From Burkholderiales bacterium (GTDB taxonomy: Bacteria; Pseudomonadota; Gammaproteobacteria; Burkholderiales; Burkholderiaceae_C), in NCBI GenBank assembly GCA_016185015.1, contig JACPOI010000036.1:240912-304911 (forward strand): 64,000 nt of DNA, in the 5' to 3' direction. The notes beneath the pieces were generated by a model. The model had not been told where the DNA came from. It was given only the letters and a program-made list of their open reading frames with translations, and did not search any database. Below, one piece after another: positions 1-11,354 of this stretch; positions within the stretch are counted from its first letter, which is position 1, and each line of letters opens with the position of its first letter. The position numbers were made by a program, and so were the translations under genes.

Positions 1-636
1 GCGGCCGTGCCCTGGATCATCCGCAACGGCGGCCAGGCCTACCTCGAGTGCGGCAAGCCCAACAACGGCGGCACCAAGATCTATTCGATCAGCGGTGACG
101 TCGAGCGCCCGGGCAACTACGAAATCCCCATGGGCACGCCCTTTGCCAAGCTGCTGGAGCTCGCCGGTGGCGTGCGCGGCGGCAAGAAGCTCAAGGCCGT
201 GATCCCCGGCGGTTCCTCCGCCCCGGTGCTGCCGGCCGACATCATGATGCAGTGCACGATGGACTACGACTCCATCGCCAAGGCCGGCTCCATGCTGGGC
301 TCGGGTGCCGTCATCGTGATGGACGAGACGCGCTGCATGGTCAAGGCGCTGCAACGCCTGAGCTACTTCTACATGCACGAGTCGTGCGGCCAGTGCACGC
401 CCTGCCGCGAAGGCACGGGCTGGCTCTCGCGCGTGGTCGACCGCATCGAAAACGGCCAGGGCCGTCCGGAAGATCTGGACCTGCTGGACAACGTCGCCGA
501 GAACATCCAGGGCCGCACCATCTGCGCGCTGGGCGACGCGGCGGCCATGCCGGTGCGCGCCATGATCAAGCACTTCCGTCCCGAATTCGAACATCACGTG
601 GCCCACAAGACCTGCCTGGTCCCGGCCTACGTCTGA
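1..636 (+). CDS. nuoF: NADH-quinone oxidoreductase subunit F (3' part)
   Basis: C-terminal 211 codons of the NADH- and FMN-binding subunit of respiratory complex I; the 5' end lies outside the window and the frame is open from base 1. The visible part has the N3 [4Fe-4S] ligand motif ESCGQCTPC (about base 379) and the fourth ligand region GRTICALGD near the end. NuoF passes electrons from NADH through FMN to this cluster. It is followed 22 bases later by nuoG, as expected for a 14-gene nuo operon. Peripheral arm, cytoplasmic face of the inner membrane. Confidence 0.97.
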   Translation, partial: AAVPWIIRNGGQAYLECGKPNNGGTKIYSISGDVERPGNYEIPMGTPFAKLLELAGGVRGGKKLKAVIPGGSSAPVLPADIMMQCTMDYDSIAKAGSMLGSGAVIVMDETRCMVKALQRLSYFYMHESCGQCTPCREGTGWLSRVVDRIENGQGRPEDLDLLDNVAENIQGRTICALGDAAAMPVRAMIKHFRPEFEHHVAHKTCLVPAYV

Positions 637-658
637 GCGACATAGCGAGCATACGAAC

Positions 659-2770
659 ATGGTTGAAATCGAACTCGACGGCAAGAAGGTAGAGATCCAG
701 GAAGGCAGCATGGTCATGCATGCGGCCGAGAAATCCGGCGTCTACATTCCGCATTTCTGCTACCACAAGAAACTCAGCATCGCGGCCAACTGCCGCATGT
801 GCCTGGTGGACGTGGAGAAGGCGCCCAAGCCCATGCCGGCCTGCGCCACCCCCGTCACGCAGGGCATGATCGTGCGCACCAAGACCGACAAGGCCCTCAA
901 GGCCCAGAAGTCGGTCATGGAGTTCCTGCTGATCAACCACCCGCTGGACTGCCCCATCTGTGACCAGGGCGGCGAGTGCCAGCTGCAGGACCTGGCCGTG
1001 GGCTACGGTGCTTCCGCCTCGCGCTACGAGGAAGAGAAGCGCGTGGTTTTCCACAAGGACGTGGGCCCGCTGATCTCCATGGAAGAGATGAGCCGCTGCA
1101 TCCACTGCACGCGCTGCGTGCGCTTCGGCCAGGAAGTCGCCGGCGTGATGGAGCTCGGCATGAGCCACCGCGGCGAGCATTCCGAGATCGAGACCTTTGT
1201 CGGCCATTCGGTGGATTCCGAACTGTCGGGCAACATGATCGACATCTGCCCGGTGGGCGCGCTCACCAGCAAGCCTTTCCGTTACCAGGCCCGTACCTGG
1301 GAGCTGGGCCGCCGCAAGTCGGTCAGCCCGCATGACTCCACCGGCGCCAACCTGATCGTGCAGGTCAAGAACAACCGGGTCCTGCGTGTCGTCCCCCTGG
1401 AAAACGAAGACGTCAACGAGTGCTGGATCGCCGACCGCGACCGCTACTCCTACGAAGCCCTCGACAGCTCCGACCGCCTGAGCAGCCCCATGATCAAGCA
1501 GGGCGGCCAGTGGCAGGAAGTCGATTGGCAGACCGCGCTCGAGTACGTCGCCAACGGCCTGAAGACCATCAAGAACGACCACGGTGCCAACAGCATCGGT
1601 GCCCTGGTCAGCCCGCACAGCACGCTCGAAGAGCTCTACCTGGCCGCCGGCCTTATGCGCGGCCTGGGCAGCGACAACATCGACTACCGCCTGCGCAACG
1701 CCGAGTTCGGCAAGGCCGAAGGGGTTCGCTGGCTGGGCCTGCCCATCGCCGCACTCACGCAGCTGCAGCGCGTGCTGGTCGTCGGCAGCAACCTGCGCAA
1801 GGACCATCCGCTGTTCGCGCAGCGCATCCGCCAGGCCGTGCGCCACGGCGCACAGCTCAGCACCATCACCTCCAAGAGCCTGTACCAGAGCGCCGACGCC
1901 TGGGCCATGAAGGTGGCCAATGCACAGGTGGCGCCGGCTGCACAGTGGGCACAGGCCCTGGCCAATCTGGCTGCGGCCATCGCGGCAGAGAAGGGCGTCA
2001 CCGCCCCGGCCGCCGGCCAGGCCACGCCCGAAGCCAAGGCCATCGCATCCTCGCTGCTCGGTGGCGAGCGCAAGGCTGTGCTGCTGGGCAATGCCGCCGC
2101 ACACGCTGCCAACGCCTCCAGCCTGCTGGCCCTGGCCAACTGGATCGGTGCCCAGACGGGCGCCAGCGTCGGTTACCTGACCGAAGCCGCCAACACCGTG
2201 GGCGCGCAATGGGTCGGTGCCCAGCCGCAGGCTGCAGGCCTGAACGCCGCGCAGATGCTGGGTGGCAAGCTCAAGGCCGCCTTGCTGCTGGCCGTCGAGC
2301 CCGAATACGACACGGCTGCCGGCCAGGCCGCTGCGGCCGCGCTGGACCAGGCCGAGATGGTCGTCACGCTCAGCCCCTTCAAGACCAACCTGGCCTTCAG
2401 CGACGTGCTGCTGCCCATCGCACCGTTCAGCGAGACCTCGGGCAGCTTCGTCAACGCCGAAGGCCGCCTGCAGAGCTTCCACGCCGTGGTCAAGCCCCAG
2501 GGCGAGACGCGCCCGGCCTGGAAGGTGTTGCGTGTGCTGGGCAATCTGCTGGGCCTGCCCGGCTTCGAGTTCGAATCCTCGCAGGACGTGCTGGCTGCGG
2601 CCACCGCCCAGCCCGCGAAGCTCTCCAACGCCACGCAGGCAACCATCAACGTCGCTGCCACCGCGGGTGAGCCGGTGGTCGCTTCCATCTACCAACTCGA
2701 CGGCCTGGTCCGTCGCGCGCCGTCGCTGCAATTGACGGCCGACGCCCGTGAACAAGGGGTAGCCGCATGA
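659..2770 (+). CDS. nuoG: NADH-quinone oxidoreductase subunit G
   Basis: A 703-residue iron-sulfur subunit of complex I carrying the electron wire of the peripheral arm. An N-terminal ferredoxin-like [2Fe-2S] domain has Cys at CYHKK, CRMC and CATPV (residues about 35-70), followed by the His/Cys [4Fe-4S] motif [14 protein letters not shown], then CIHCTRC and CPVGAL clusters. The remainder is a molybdopterin-oxidoreductase-like domain that has lost cofactor function in this family. Length is normal for betaproteobacteria. The last codons overlap the nuoH start by 4 bases (ATGA), implying translational coupling. Confidence 0.97.
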   Translation: MVEIELDGKKVEIQEGSMVMHAAEKSGVYIPHFCYHKKLSIAANCRMCLVDVEKAPKPMPACATPVTQGMIVRTKTDKALKAQKSVMEFLLINHPLDCPICDQGGECQLQDLAVGYGASASRYEEEKRVVFHKDVGPLISMEEMSRCIHCTRCVRFGQEVAGVMELGMSHRGEHSEIETFVGHSVDSELSGNMIDICPVGALTSKPFRYQARTWELGRRKSVSPHDSTGANLIVQVKNNRVLRVVPLENEDVNECWIADRDRYSYEALDSSDRLSSPMIKQGGQWQEVDWQTALEYVANGLKTIKNDHGANSIGALVSPHSTLEELYLAAGLMRGLGSDNIDYRLRNAEFGKAEGVRWLGLPIAALTQLQRVLVVGSNLRKDHPLFAQRIRQAVRHGAQLSTITSKSLYQSADAWAMKVANAQVAPAAQWAQALANLAAAIAAEKGVTAPAAGQATPEAKAIASSLLGGERKAVLLGNAAAHAANASSLLALANWIGAQTGASVGYLTEAANTVGAQWVGAQPQAAGLNAAQMLGGKLKAALLLAVEPEYDTAAGQAAAAALDQAEMVVTLSPFKTNLAFSDVLLPIAPFSETSGSFVNAEGRLQSFHAVVKPQGETRPAWKVLRVLGNLLGLPGFEFESSQDVLAAATAQPAKLSNATQATINVAATAGEPVVASIYQLDGLVRRAPSLQLTADAREQGVAA

Positions 2771-3849
2771 TCGATGCGTTTTACAACGGCGGCCTGAACC
2801 TGATCGCCGCCAGCTGGTGGGCCACGATGGCCTGGCCGGTGCTCTGGATCCTGATCAAGATCGTCTGCGTGCTCGCGCCGCTGATGGGTGCCGTGGCTTA
2901 CCTGACGCTGTGGGAGCGCAAGCTGCTGGGTTTCATGCAGGTGCGTTTTGGCCCCAACCGCGTGGGCCCCTTCGGCCTGCTGCAGCCCATCGCCGATGCG
3001 CTCAAGCTGCTGACCAAGGAAATCATCCAGCCGACCGCGGCCGCCAAGGGTCTGTTCGTGCTCGGCCCCATCATGGCCATCATGCCGGCGCTGGCTGCCT
3101 GGGTGGCGATTCCCTTCGGGCCGGATGTGGCGCTGACCAACATCAACACCGGCCTGTTGCTGATCATGGCGATCACCTCGATCGAGGTCTACGGCGTCAT
3201 CATCGCGGGCTGGGCTTCCAACTCCAAGTACGCCTTCCTGGGCGCACTGCGCGCCTCGGCGCAGATGGTGAGCTACGAGATCGCCATGGGCTTCTGCTTC
3301 CTGGTGGTGCTCATGGTCTCGGGCAGCATGAACCTGACCGACATCGTGCTGGGGCAGGGCGAGGGCTACTTCGCCGACAAGGGCCTGGGCATCCTGTCCT
3401 GGAACTGGCTGCCGCTGCTGCCGATCTTCCTGGTCTACCTGATCTCCGGCGTGGCCGAGACCAACCGTCACCCCTTCGACGTGGTCGAGGGTGAGGCCGA
3501 GATCGTGGCCGGCCACATGGTCGAGTACTCGGGCATGGGCTTTGCCATCTTCTTCCTGGCCGAATACGCCAGCATGTGGCTGGTCTCCATCCTGGCCGTG
3601 ATCATGTTCCTGGGCGGCTGGCTGTCGCCGATCGACAGCGCGCTGTTCAACTGGATTCCGGGCTGGATCTGGCTGGGCCTCAAGACGTTCGTCGTGGTGT
3701 CCATGTTCATCTGGATCCGCGCCACCTTCCCGCGTTTCCGCTACGACCAGATCATGCGTCTGGGCTGGAAGATCTTCATCCCGGTCACCCTGGTGTGGCT
3801 GCTCGTCGTCGGCATCTGGATGCAGACGTCGTGGAACATCTGGAACTAA
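2767..3849 (+). CDS. nuoH: NADH-quinone oxidoreductase subunit H
   Basis: A 360-residue integral membrane subunit of complex I at the junction of the peripheral and membrane arms; it helps form the quinone chamber and the first proton path. Family hallmarks visible are [19 protein letters not shown] (about residues 57-75) and the acidic loop [15 protein letters not shown], which lines the quinone tunnel. About eight hydrophobic helices. The start overlaps the nuoG stop; the stop codon abuts the nuoI start directly. Confidence 0.97.
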   Translation: MIDAFYNGGLNLIAASWWATMAWPVLWILIKIVCVLAPLMGAVAYLTLWERKLLGFMQVRFGPNRVGPFGLLQPIADALKLLTKEIIQPTAAAKGLFVLGPIMAIMPALAAWVAIPFGPDVALTNINTGLLLIMAITSIEVYGVIIAGWASNSKYAFLGALRASAQMVSYEIAMGFCFLVVLMVSGSMNLTDIVLGQGEGYFADKGLGILSWNWLPLLPIFLVYLISGVAETNRHPFDVVEGEAEIVAGHMVEYSGMGFAIFFLAEYASMWLVSILAVIMFLGGWLSPIDSALFNWIPGWIWLGLKTFVVVSMFIWIRATFPRFRYDQIMRLGWKIFIPVTLVWLLVVGIWMQTSWNIWN

Positions 3850-4368
3850 ATGGGTCACGACATGGCTGCTGCTGCTTCGACCTTTTCCCTCAAGGACTTC
3901 TTCAAGAGCTTCATGCTCGTGGAGCTCTTCAAGGGCATGGCCCTGACGGGCCGTTACGCGTTCGCCCGCAAGGTGACGATCCAGTACCCCGAAGAGAAGA
4001 CCCCGCTGTCGCCGCGCTTCCGCGGCCTGCATGCCCTGCGCCGTTATGACAATGGCGAGGAGCGCTGCATCGCCTGCAAGCTCTGCGAGGCCGTGTGCCC
4101 GGCCATGGCCATCACCATCGAGTCCGAAGTGCGCAAGGACGGCAGCCGCCGCACCACGCGCTACGACATCGACCTGACCAAGTGCATCTTCTGCGGCTTC
4201 TGCGAAGAAAGCTGCCCGGTGGACTCCATCGTCGAGACCCACATCCTCGAATACCACGGCGAAAAGCGCGGTGACCTGTACTTCACCAAGGACATGCTGC
4301 TGGCCGTGGGTGACCGCTACGAGACCGAGATCGCTGCCGCCCGCGCGGCCGATGCGAAATACCGCTGA
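3850..4368 (+). CDS. nuoI: NADH-quinone oxidoreductase subunit I
   Basis: A 172-residue ferredoxin-like subunit holding two [4Fe-4S] clusters (N6a/N6b) that hand electrons to cluster N2. Two tandem motifs are present: [12 protein letters not shown] and [12 protein letters not shown]. The N-terminal amphipathic part ([18 protein letters not shown]) anchors it to NuoH. The start was taken at the ATG directly after the nuoH stop; an in-frame ATG at 3862 is an equally reasonable start because neither has a strong ribosome binding site. Confidence 0.96.
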   Translation: MGHDMAAAASTFSLKDFFKSFMLVELFKGMALTGRYAFARKVTIQYPEEKTPLSPRFRGLHALRRYDNGEERCIACKLCEAVCPAMAITIESEVRKDGSRRTTRYDIDLTKCIFCGFCEESCPVDSIVETHILEYHGEKRGDLYFTKDMLLAVGDRYETEIAAARAADAKYR

Positions 4369-4395
4369 GCCGCCAGGAAACACCAAGAAACGATC

Positions 4396-5043
4396 ATGGA
4401 CGTCAAAACCGGCTTCTTCTTCCTGTTCTCCGTTGTGCTGCTGTTCGCAGCCTTCCGGGTCATCACGGCACGCAATCCCGTGCACGCCGTGCTCTTCCTC
4501 ATGCTGTCCTTCTCGCAGGCCTCGGCCATCTGGCTGCTGCTGAAGGCCGAGTTCCTGGCCATCACCCTGGTGCTGGTCTACCTCGGTGCGGTGATGGTGC
4601 TCTTCCTCTTCGTGGTCATGATGCTCGACATCAAGATCGACCAGCTGCGCCAGGGCTTCTGGAAGCACCTGCCGCTGGCCGTGACCCTGGGCGCCGTCGT
4701 GGTGCTGGAGATGGCCGCTGTGCTGCTGACGGGCTTTCGCGTCAGCGACGAACCGGCCGTGGCCCAGGTCATCGGCCAGCCGGCGGCGAATGTCGACAAC
4801 GCCAAGGAGCTGGGTATCCTGCTCTACACCGAATACGTCTACCCGATCCAGGTGGCCGCCTGCATCCTGCTGGTGGCCATGATCGCCGCCATCGCGCTCA
4901 CGCTGCGTCAGCGCAAGGACAGCAAGGCCATCGACCCGTCCATCCAGGTGCGCGTGCGCGCCAGCGAGCGCATGTCCATCGTGAAAGTCGAGACCACCCG
5001 CGCCGCGCCCCCGGCCGCCGCGCCCGAGGAGAACAAGCCATGA
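4396..5043 (+). CDS. nuoJ: NADH-quinone oxidoreductase subunit J
   Basis: A 215-residue membrane subunit of complex I with five predicted transmembrane helices. The family segment [19 protein letters not shown] (helix 3) contains the pi-bulge region that switches conformation during turnover. The hydrophilic C-terminal tail (about residues 175-215) is rich in Arg, Ala and Pro and is longer than in E. coli, as is usual in betaproteobacteria. The stop codon overlaps the nuoK start by 4 bases. Confidence 0.96.
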   Translation: MDVKTGFFFLFSVVLLFAAFRVITARNPVHAVLFLMLSFSQASAIWLLLKAEFLAITLVLVYLGAVMVLFLFVVMMLDIKIDQLRQGFWKHLPLAVTLGAVVVLEMAAVLLTGFRVSDEPAVAQVIGQPAANVDNAKELGILLYTEYVYPIQVAACILLVAMIAAIALTLRQRKDSKAIDPSIQVRVRASERMSIVKVETTRAAPPAAAPEENKP

Positions 5044-5348
5044 CCCTGACCCTGGGACACTACCTGACGCTGGGCGCCGCGCTGTTCGCCATCGCGGTGG
5101 TCGGCATCTTCCTGAACCGCAAGAACCTGATCGTGCTGCTGATGGCCATCGAGCTGATGCTGCTGGCGGTCAACCTGAATTTCGTGGCCTTCTCGCACTA
5201 TCTGGGCGACATGCACGGCCAGGTCTTCGTGTTCTTCATTCTTACCGTGGCAGCGGCCGAGTCGGCCATCGGCCTGGCCATCCTGGTGCTGCTGTTCCGC
5301 AACAAGTCCAGCATCAATGTGGACGAACTCAACACGCTCAAGGGCTGA
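5040..5348 (+). CDS. nuoK: NADH-quinone oxidoreductase subunit K
   Basis: A 102-residue membrane subunit with three transmembrane helices, homologous to MrpC. The conserved Glu of helix 2 (in [16 protein letters not shown]) and the second Glu in helix 3 ([17 protein letters not shown]) needed for proton transfer are both present. Length and spacing are normal. The start ATG overlaps the nuoJ stop (ATGA). Confidence 0.97.
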   Translation: MTLTLGHYLTLGAALFAIAVVGIFLNRKNLIVLLMAIELMLLAVNLNFVAFSHYLGDMHGQVFVFFILTVAAAESAIGLAILVLLFRNKSSINVDELNTLKG

Positions 5349-5376
5349 ACCCGCAGGTTCATCAAGGTACTAGAAG

Positions 5377-7431
5377 ATGAGTCAAACCCTGAATGCATCC
5401 ACCCTGCTGGCCGTGCCGCTGGCGCCGCTGGTCGGTTCCGTGCTGGCCGGTATTCTCGGCACCCAGCTGGGCGGCAACTGGATCGGCCGCCGCCTCTCGC
5501 ACAGCTTCACCATCCTGGGTGTGCTGGTGGCCTTCATCATCTCCGCCATGACGCTCAAGAGCGTGGCCATGGACGGTGCGCGCTTCAACGAAACCATCTA
5601 CGAGTGGATGGTGGTTGGCGGCCTGAAGATGGAAATCGGCTTCATGGTCGACGGCCTGACCGCCATGATGATGTGCGTGGTGACCTTCGTCTCGCTGATG
5701 GTGCACATCTACACCATCGGCTACATGGAAGAGGACGAGGGCTACAACCGCTTCTTCGCCTACATCTCCCTGTTCACCTTCTCCATGCTCATGCTGGTCA
5801 TGAGCAACAACCTGCTGCAGCTGTTCTTCGGCTGGGAGGCGGTGGGCCTGGTGTCCTACCTGCTGATCGGCTTCTGGTTCAACAAGCCCACGGCCATCTT
5901 CGCCAACATGAAGGCCTTCCTGGTCAACCGGGTGGGTGACTTCGGCTTCATCCTGGGCATCGGCCTGATCGCCGCCTACGCCGGCACGCTGAACTACATC
6001 GAAGTCTTCGCCAAGGCCACCGAGCTCGGCGCCATCGAGTTCCCCTGGTACATCCTGGGCCAGGACGCCATGCTGATCACCGTGATCTGCATCTGCCTGT
6101 TCATCGGCGCCATGGGCAAGTCGGCCCAGTTCCCGCTGCACGTCTGGCTGCCCGACTCCATGGAAGGCCCCACGCCCATCTCCGCGCTGATCCACGCCGC
6201 CACCATGGTGACGGCCGGCATCTTCATGGTCGCGCGCATGTCACCGCTGTTCGAGCTGTCGGACACGGCCCTGAGCTTCATCATGGTGATCGGCGCCATC
6301 ACGGCCCTGTTCATGGGCTTCCTGGGCATCATCCAGAACGACATCAAGCGCGTGGTGGCCTATTCCACGCTCTCGCAGCTGGGTTACATGACGGTGGCCC
6401 TGGGCGCCTCGGCCTACTCTGTCGCCGTGTTCCACCTGATGACGCACGCCTTCTTCAAGGCCCTGCTGTTCCTCGGCGCGGGCTCGGTCATCATCGGCAT
6501 GCACCACAACCAGGACATCCGCTGGATGGGCGGCGTGCGCAAGTACATGCCCATCACCTGGATCACCTCGCTGCTCGGTTCGCTGGCCCTGATCGGCACG
6601 CCGCTCTTCGCCGGCTTCTATTCCAAGGACAGCATCATCGAGGCGGTGCATGAGAGCCACCTCTGGGGTGCCGGTTTCGCCAACTTCGCGGTGCTGGCCG
6701 GTGTCTTCGTGACGGCCTTCTACTCCTTCCGCATGTACTTCCTGGTCTTCCACGGCAAGGAGCGCTACGACCAGAACCCCGATGCGCACCATGACGACCA
6801 TGGCCACCACGGCCATGACGATCACCATGAGCCGCACGAGTCGCCCTGGGTGGTGACAGTGCCGCTGGTGTTGCTGGCCATCCCCTCGGTGGTCATCGGT
6901 TACCTGACCATCCAGCCCATGCTGTACGGCGACTTCTTCAAGGACGCCATCTTCGTGGACGCCACCAAGCACCACGTGATGGTCGAGCTGGCCGAAGCCT
7001 TCCACGGCCCGCTGGCCATGGCCGCGCACGCCTTCAGCACGCTGCCTTTCTGGCTGGCGGTGGCCGGCGTGGCCACGGCGTATTACATGTACATGGTCAA
7101 CCCGGCCGTGCCGGCGGCCATCAAGCGCGCCGTGCAACCGATCTACACCCTGCTGGAAAACAAGTACTACCTGGACTGGTTCAACGAGAACGTCCTGGCG
7201 CGCGGCGCACGCATGCTGGGCATCGGTCTTTGGAAGGGTGGCGACCAGGCCGTGATCGACGGTACCCTGGTCAACGGTTCCTGGAAGTTGGTGGGCTGGG
7301 TGGCTGGCGTGGTGCGCTGGTTCCAGTCGGGTTACCTCTACCACTACGCCCTGGCCATGATCCTGGGCATCGTGGTCCTGATGACGTATTTCGTGACCTG
7401 GCCCATGCTGGCCCAGTGGCTCGGCCGCTAA
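5377..7431 (+). CDS. nuoL: NADH-quinone oxidoreductase subunit L
   Basis: A 684-residue antiporter-like distal subunit that pumps one proton and carries the long lateral helix. The conserved GWEAVGLVSYLLIGFW, KSAQFPLHVWLPDSMEGPTP and LIHAATMVTAGIF segments contain the catalytic Glu/Lys residues. Residues about 469-489 form an Asp/His-rich stretch (HHDDHGHHGHDDHH) in the loop before the last helices. About 16 membrane helices are expected. It follows nuoK after 28 bases and precedes nuoM by 13. Confidence 0.97.
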   Translation: MSQTLNASTLLAVPLAPLVGSVLAGILGTQLGGNWIGRRLSHSFTILGVLVAFIISAMTLKSVAMDGARFNETIYEWMVVGGLKMEIGFMVDGLTAMMMCVVTFVSLMVHIYTIGYMEEDEGYNRFFAYISLFTFSMLMLVMSNNLLQLFFGWEAVGLVSYLLIGFWFNKPTAIFANMKAFLVNRVGDFGFILGIGLIAAYAGTLNYIEVFAKATELGAIEFPWYILGQDAMLITVICICLFIGAMGKSAQFPLHVWLPDSMEGPTPISALIHAATMVTAGIFMVARMSPLFELSDTALSFIMVIGAITALFMGFLGIIQNDIKRVVAYSTLSQLGYMTVALGASAYSVAVFHLMTHAFFKALLFLGAGSVIIGMHHNQDIRWMGGVRKYMPITWITSLLGSLALIGTPLFAGFYSKDSIIEAVHESHLWGAGFANFAVLAGVFVTAFYSFRMYFLVFHGKERYDQNPDAHHDDHGHHGHDDHHEPHESPWVVTVPLVLLAIPSVVIGYLTIQPMLYGDFFKDAIFVDATKHHVMVELAEAFHGPLAMAAHAFSTLPFWLAVAGVATAYYMYMVNPAVPAAIKRAVQPIYTLLENKYYLDWFNENVLARGARMLGIGLWKGGDQAVIDGTLVNGSWKLVGWVAGVVRWFQSGYLYHYALAMILGIVVLMTYFVTWPMLAQWLGR

Positions 7432-7444
7432 GGAGAATAAGAAC

Positions 7445-8920
7445 ATGGGTTTGTTGAGCCTTGCCATCTGGATGCCGATTGCCATCGGTGTGCTGCTGCT
7501 CGTCCTCGGGCGTGACGACCAGGCGCGTGTGGTGCGCTGGGTTGCGCTGGTCGGGGCGACCGCCAGCTTCCTGGTCACGCTGCCGCTGTACACGGGCTTC
7601 AAGCTCGGCACGGCGGCCATGCAGTTCGTCGAGAAGATGCCCTGGATGGAGCGCTTCAATGTGCACTATCACGTGGGCCTGGACGGCATCTCCTTCTGGT
7701 TCGTGCTGCTGACGGCCTTCATCACGATCATCGTCGTGATCGCGGCCTGGGAAGTGATCACCAGCCGCGTCAACCAGTACATGGGTGCCTTCCTGATCCT
7801 CAGCGGCCTGATGATCGGCGTGTTCTCCGCGCTCGACGGCGTGCTGTTCTACGTCTTCTTCGAAGCCACGCTGATCCCGATGTACCTGATCATCGGCATC
7901 TGGGGCGGCCCCAACAAGATCTACGCGGCGTTCAAGTTCTTCCTCTACACGCTGCTGGGTTCGCTGCTGCTGCTGATCGCGCTGATCTTCCTGTACACCA
8001 AGTCGGGTGGCAGCTTCGACATCGCCACCTGGCATGCCCTGCCGCTGGACAGCAGCACGCAGACGCTGATCTTCTTCGCCTTCTTCGCGGCCTTCGCCGT
8101 GAAGGTCCCGATGTGGCCGGTGCACACCTGGCTGCCCGACGTGCACGTGGAAGCGCCCACCGGCGGCTCCGCCGTGCTGGCGGCCATCATGCTCAAGCTG
8201 GGCGCCTACGGTTTCCTGCGGTTCTCCATGCCGATTGCCCCCGACGCCGCGCGCGAATGGGCCTGGCTGATGATTGCCCTGTCACTGATCGCCGTGATCT
8301 ACGTGGGCCTGGTCGCGATGGTGCAGCAGGACATGAAGAAACTGGTGGCCTACTCGTCTGTGGCCCACATGGGTTTCGTCACCCTGGGTTTCTTCATCTT
8401 CAACGACCTCGGCGTGGCCGGCGGCCTGGTGCAGATGATCGCCCACGGCTTCGTCTCGGGCGCCATGTTCCTGTGCATCGGCGTGCTCTACGACCGCGTG
8501 CATTCGCGTGAGATTGCCAGCTACGGCGGTGTGATCAACACCATGCCCAAGTTCACGGCCTTTGCCCTGCTGTTCGCCATGGCCAACTGCGGCCTGCCCG
8601 CCACCGCCGGTTTTGTCGGCGAGTGGATGGTGATCCTGGGGGCCATCAAGGCCAACTTCTGGCTGGGCCTTGCGGCCTCCACGGCGCTGATCTTCGGAGC
8701 CGCCTACACGCTGTGGATGTTCAAGCGCGTCTACCTCGGCCCCGTGGCCAATGAGGACGTCAAGGGCCTGGAGGACATCAACAGCCGCGAGTTCCTGATG
8801 CTCACGCTGCTGGCGATCGCCGTGCTGTGGATGGGCGTCCATCCCAAGCCCTTCACCGACGTGATGGACAGCTCGGTGGCCGAGTTGCTCAAGCACGTGG
8901 CGCAGTCGAAGCTGAACTGA
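7445..8920 (+). CDS. nuoM: NADH-quinone oxidoreductase subunit M
   Basis: A 491-residue antiporter-like proton-pumping subunit of complex I with about 14 transmembrane helices. Diagnostic segments are [17 protein letters not shown] (catalytic Glu of helix 5), [23 protein letters not shown] (catalytic Lys) and [19 protein letters not shown]. The start ATG is preceded by AAGGAGAA, a good ribosome binding site lying just after the nuoL stop. Size is standard. Confidence 0.97.
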   Translation: MGLLSLAIWMPIAIGVLLLVLGRDDQARVVRWVALVGATASFLVTLPLYTGFKLGTAAMQFVEKMPWMERFNVHYHVGLDGISFWFVLLTAFITIIVVIAAWEVITSRVNQYMGAFLILSGLMIGVFSALDGVLFYVFFEATLIPMYLIIGIWGGPNKIYAAFKFFLYTLLGSLLLLIALIFLYTKSGGSFDIATWHALPLDSSTQTLIFFAFFAAFAVKVPMWPVHTWLPDVHVEAPTGGSAVLAAIMLKLGAYGFLRFSMPIAPDAAREWAWLMIALSLIAVIYVGLVAMVQQDMKKLVAYSSVAHMGFVTLGFFIFNDLGVAGGLVQMIAHGFVSGAMFLCIGVLYDRVHSREIASYGGVINTMPKFTAFALLFAMANCGLPATAGFVGEWMVILGAIKANFWLGLAASTALIFGAAYTLWMFKRVYLGPVANEDVKGLEDINSREFLMLTLLAIAVLWMGVHPKPFTDVMDSSVAELLKHVAQSKLN

Positions 8921-8936
8921 ATTAAAGAGACTGAAG

Positions 8937-10424
8937 ATGACAGACACCATCAGCTGGATCGCGGTATTCCCCGAGGTCGTCCTGCTCGTCATGGCCTGCG
9001 CCATCACGCTGCTGGACCTGGCCGTCAAAAGCCGCCTGCGCACCACCACCTACCTGATCACCCTGCTGACGCTGGCCGCCGTGGCCGTGTTGCAGGCCCT
9101 GTACGCCAGCACCGGCGGCACGATCTACGGCCTGGGCAATATGGTCGTCAGCGACGCCATGGGCAACTGGCTCAAGTTCTTCGCCACCATCGCCGTCATG
9201 GTGACCCTGGTCTATGCGCGTCCCTACGCGGCCGACCGCGACATGCTGCGCGGTGGTGAGCTGTTCAGCCTGAGCCTGTTCGCGCTGCTGGGCATGTTCA
9301 TCATGATCTCGGGCAACAACTTCCTGCTGATCTACCTGGGCCTGGAACTGCTCACGCTCTCCAGCTACGCGCTGGTGGCCCTGCGCCGCGACCACGCCGT
9401 CTCCACCGAGGCGGCCATGAAGTACTTCGTGCTGGGCGCGCTGGCCTCGGGTTTCCTGCTCTACGGCATGTCCATGATGTACGGCGCCACCGGTTCGCTG
9501 GACGTCAACCAGGTCTTCCGCGCCGTCAACTCCGGCCTGATCAATCCGAGCGTGCTGACCTTCGGCCTGGTCTTCGTGGTGGCCGGCCTGGCCTTCAAGC
9601 TCGGCGTGGTGCCTTTCCACATGTGGATCCCGGACGTCTACCAGGGCGCACCCACCGCCGTCACGCTGATGATCGGCGGCGCGCCGAAGCTGGCGGCCTT
9701 TGCCATCGTCATGCGCCTGCTGGTCGAAGGCATGCTGCCCCTGTGGTTCGACTGGCAGCAGATGCTCGGCCTGCTGGCCGTCGCCTCGCTGCTGATCGGC
9801 AACCTGGCTGCCATCATGCAGACCAACCTCAAGCGCATGCTGGCCTACTCCACCATCTCGCAGATGGGCTTCGTGCTGCTGGGCCTGATGTCGGGCGTGA
9901 TCAACGGCAACATCTATTCCGCCGCCAACGCCTACAGCTCGGCCATGTTCTACGTCATCACCTATGTGCTGACCACGCTGGCCTCCTTCGGTGTCATCCT
10001 GCTGCTGGCGCGTGAAGGTTTCGAGAGCGAGGAGATCGCCGACTTCGCCGGCCTGAACCAGCGCAGCCCGCTGTATGCCGCCATCATGGGCATCTGCCTG
10101 TTCTCGCTGGCCGGCATCCCGCCCATGGTCGGCTTCTACGCCAAGCTCTCGGTGCTGCAGGCCTTGATCGCCTCGGGCCAGACCCTGCACATCGTGCTGG
10201 CCGTGTTCGCCGTGATCATGTCGCTGATCGGCGCCTTCTATTACCTGCGGGTCGTCAAGGTCATGTACTTCGATGAACCCATCACCGCCACCACCGTCTC
10301 CGCCCCGCTGGACGTGCGCGCCGTGCTGTCCGTCAATGGCCTGCTGGTGCTGGTGCTGGGCATCGTGCCCGGCGGCCTGATGGCGCTGTGCGCACAGGCC
10401 GTGGTGCAGATGCTCGGCACATGA
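8937..10424 (+). CDS. nuoN: NADH-quinone oxidoreductase subunit N
   Basis: A 495-residue antiporter-like subunit that completes the membrane arm of complex I. Markers are [40 protein letters not shown] and [11 protein letters not shown]. This is the last classical nuo gene. Its stop codon overlaps the ATG of the next gene by 4 bases, so the downstream DUF2818 gene is probably translated from the same mRNA. Confidence 0.97.
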   Translation: MTDTISWIAVFPEVVLLVMACAITLLDLAVKSRLRTTTYLITLLTLAAVAVLQALYASTGGTIYGLGNMVVSDAMGNWLKFFATIAVMVTLVYARPYAADRDMLRGGELFSLSLFALLGMFIMISGNNFLLIYLGLELLTLSSYALVALRRDHAVSTEAAMKYFVLGALASGFLLYGMSMMYGATGSLDVNQVFRAVNSGLINPSVLTFGLVFVVAGLAFKLGVVPFHMWIPDVYQGAPTAVTLMIGGAPKLAAFAIVMRLLVEGMLPLWFDWQQMLGLLAVASLLIGNLAAIMQTNLKRMLAYSTISQMGFVLLGLMSGVINGNIYSAANAYSSAMFYVITYVLTTLASFGVILLLAREGFESEEIADFAGLNQRSPLYAAIMGICLFSLAGIPPMVGFYAKLSVLQALIASGQTLHIVLAVFAVIMSLIGAFYYLRVVKVMYFDEPITATTVSAPLDVRAVLSVNGLLVLVLGIVPGGLMALCAQAVVQMLGT

Positions 10425-10726
10425 CAGCGTCTTCCGTCGCGGTCTGGTTCGTGGTGCTGGCGGCCGTGGTGGGTGCCAACCTGCCTTTCGTCAACAGCCG
10501 TTTGCTGGCCGTCGTGCCGCTGAAGTTCCCCAAGAACCTGGGCCTGCGCCTGCTGGAGCTGGTCGCGTTCTATCTGCTGGTGGGCGGCGTGGCCCTGCTG
10601 CTGGAGCAGCGCGCCGGCCGTATCGCCCCCCAGGGCTGGGAGTTCTACGCCATCACCGGCGCGCTCTTCATCACGCTGGCCTTCCCCGGCTTCGTCTACC
10701 GCTACCTCTACAAGCGTCACGGTTGA
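10421..10726 (+). CDS. DUF2818 family membrane protein
   Basis: A 101-residue hydrophobic protein with about three transmembrane segments, beginning [20 protein letters not shown]. The ATG at 10421 was chosen because it overlaps the nuoN stop; upstream in-frame codons lie inside nuoN and are not conserved-looking. A DUF2818 gene directly after nuoN is, to my knowledge, a recurrent arrangement in Burkholderiales. Its function is unknown; the context suggests a link to complex I assembly or stability, which is inference only. Confidence 0.85.
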   Translation: MTASSVAVWFVVLAAVVGANLPFVNSRLLAVVPLKFPKNLGLRLLELVAFYLLVGGVALLLEQRAGRIAPQGWEFYAITGALFITLAFPGFVYRYLYKRHG

Positions 10727-10741
10727 TGCGCGGCAGCGATC

Positions 10742-11329
10742 ATGGATGACCGCCACCTGATCGAAACACAGCAGAGCAGCGAGGAGCTGCTCAAGGGCCG
10801 TTTCCTGCACGCCTTCCGCGACACGGTGCGCCTGCCCGATGGCAGCAGCGCTGTGCGCGAGTACGTCAAGCACCCCGGTGCCGTCATGATCATCCCGCTG
10901 CTGTCGCAGCCCGATGGAAGCATGCGCGTGGTGCTGGAGCGCCAGTACCGCTACCCCGTCCAGCAGGTGATGATCGAATTCCCCGCCGGCAAGCTCGACC
11001 CGGGCGAGGACATCCTGGCCTGTGCCCAGCGTGAGCTGCAGGAAGAAACCGGTTACCGTGCCACCGAATGGGCGCGTGCCGGTGTGCTGCACCCGGTCAT
11101 CTCCTATTCCACCGAATTCATCGACGTCTGGTTCGCCCGCGGCCTGAGCCAGGGCGAACGCCAGCTGGACGAGGGCGAGTTCCTCGACGTCTTCAGCGCC
11201 ACGCCGGCCGAACTGCTGCAGTGGTGCCGCGAGGGCCAGGTGACGGATGCCAAGACCCTGACCGGCATGCTCTGGCTGCAGAACGTCCTGTCGGGGGCAT
11301 GGGCATTGGACTGGCGCCCGGCAGCCTGA
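10742..11329 (+). CDS. Nudix hydrolase, ADP-ribose pyrophosphatase type
   Basis: A 195-residue Nudix protein. The Nudix box G-x5-E-x7-REL-x-EE-x-GY is complete (GKLDPGED ... RELQEETGY, about residues 83-105). The N-terminal strand pattern (VRLPDGSSAVREYVKHPGAV) and the ERQYRYPV motif match the ADP-ribose pyrophosphatase (NudF) subgroup, which hydrolyses ADP-ribose to AMP and ribose-5-phosphate. It lies 15 bases after the DUF2818 gene, apparently at the tail of the nuo transcript. Confidence 0.88.
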   Translation: MDDRHLIETQQSSEELLKGRFLHAFRDTVRLPDGSSAVREYVKHPGAVMIIPLLSQPDGSMRVVLERQYRYPVQQVMIEFPAGKLDPGEDILACAQRELQEETGYRATEWARAGVLHPVISYSTEFIDVWFARGLSQGERQLDEGEFLDVFSATPAELLQWCREGQVTDAKTLTGMLWLQNVLSGAWALDWRPAA

Positions 11330-11354
11330 GCCGCTGGCTGTCAAGATTCAATCC

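Noticed and set aside
566..2755. Long open frame on the minus strand opposite nuoG
   Set aside because: It is a shadow of nuoG in high-GC DNA: composition is His/Asp/Val/Gly rich, has no domain, and the plus-strand gene is certain. The same holds for minus-strand frames opposite nuoH-N and for 46259-48979 and 48762-50768.
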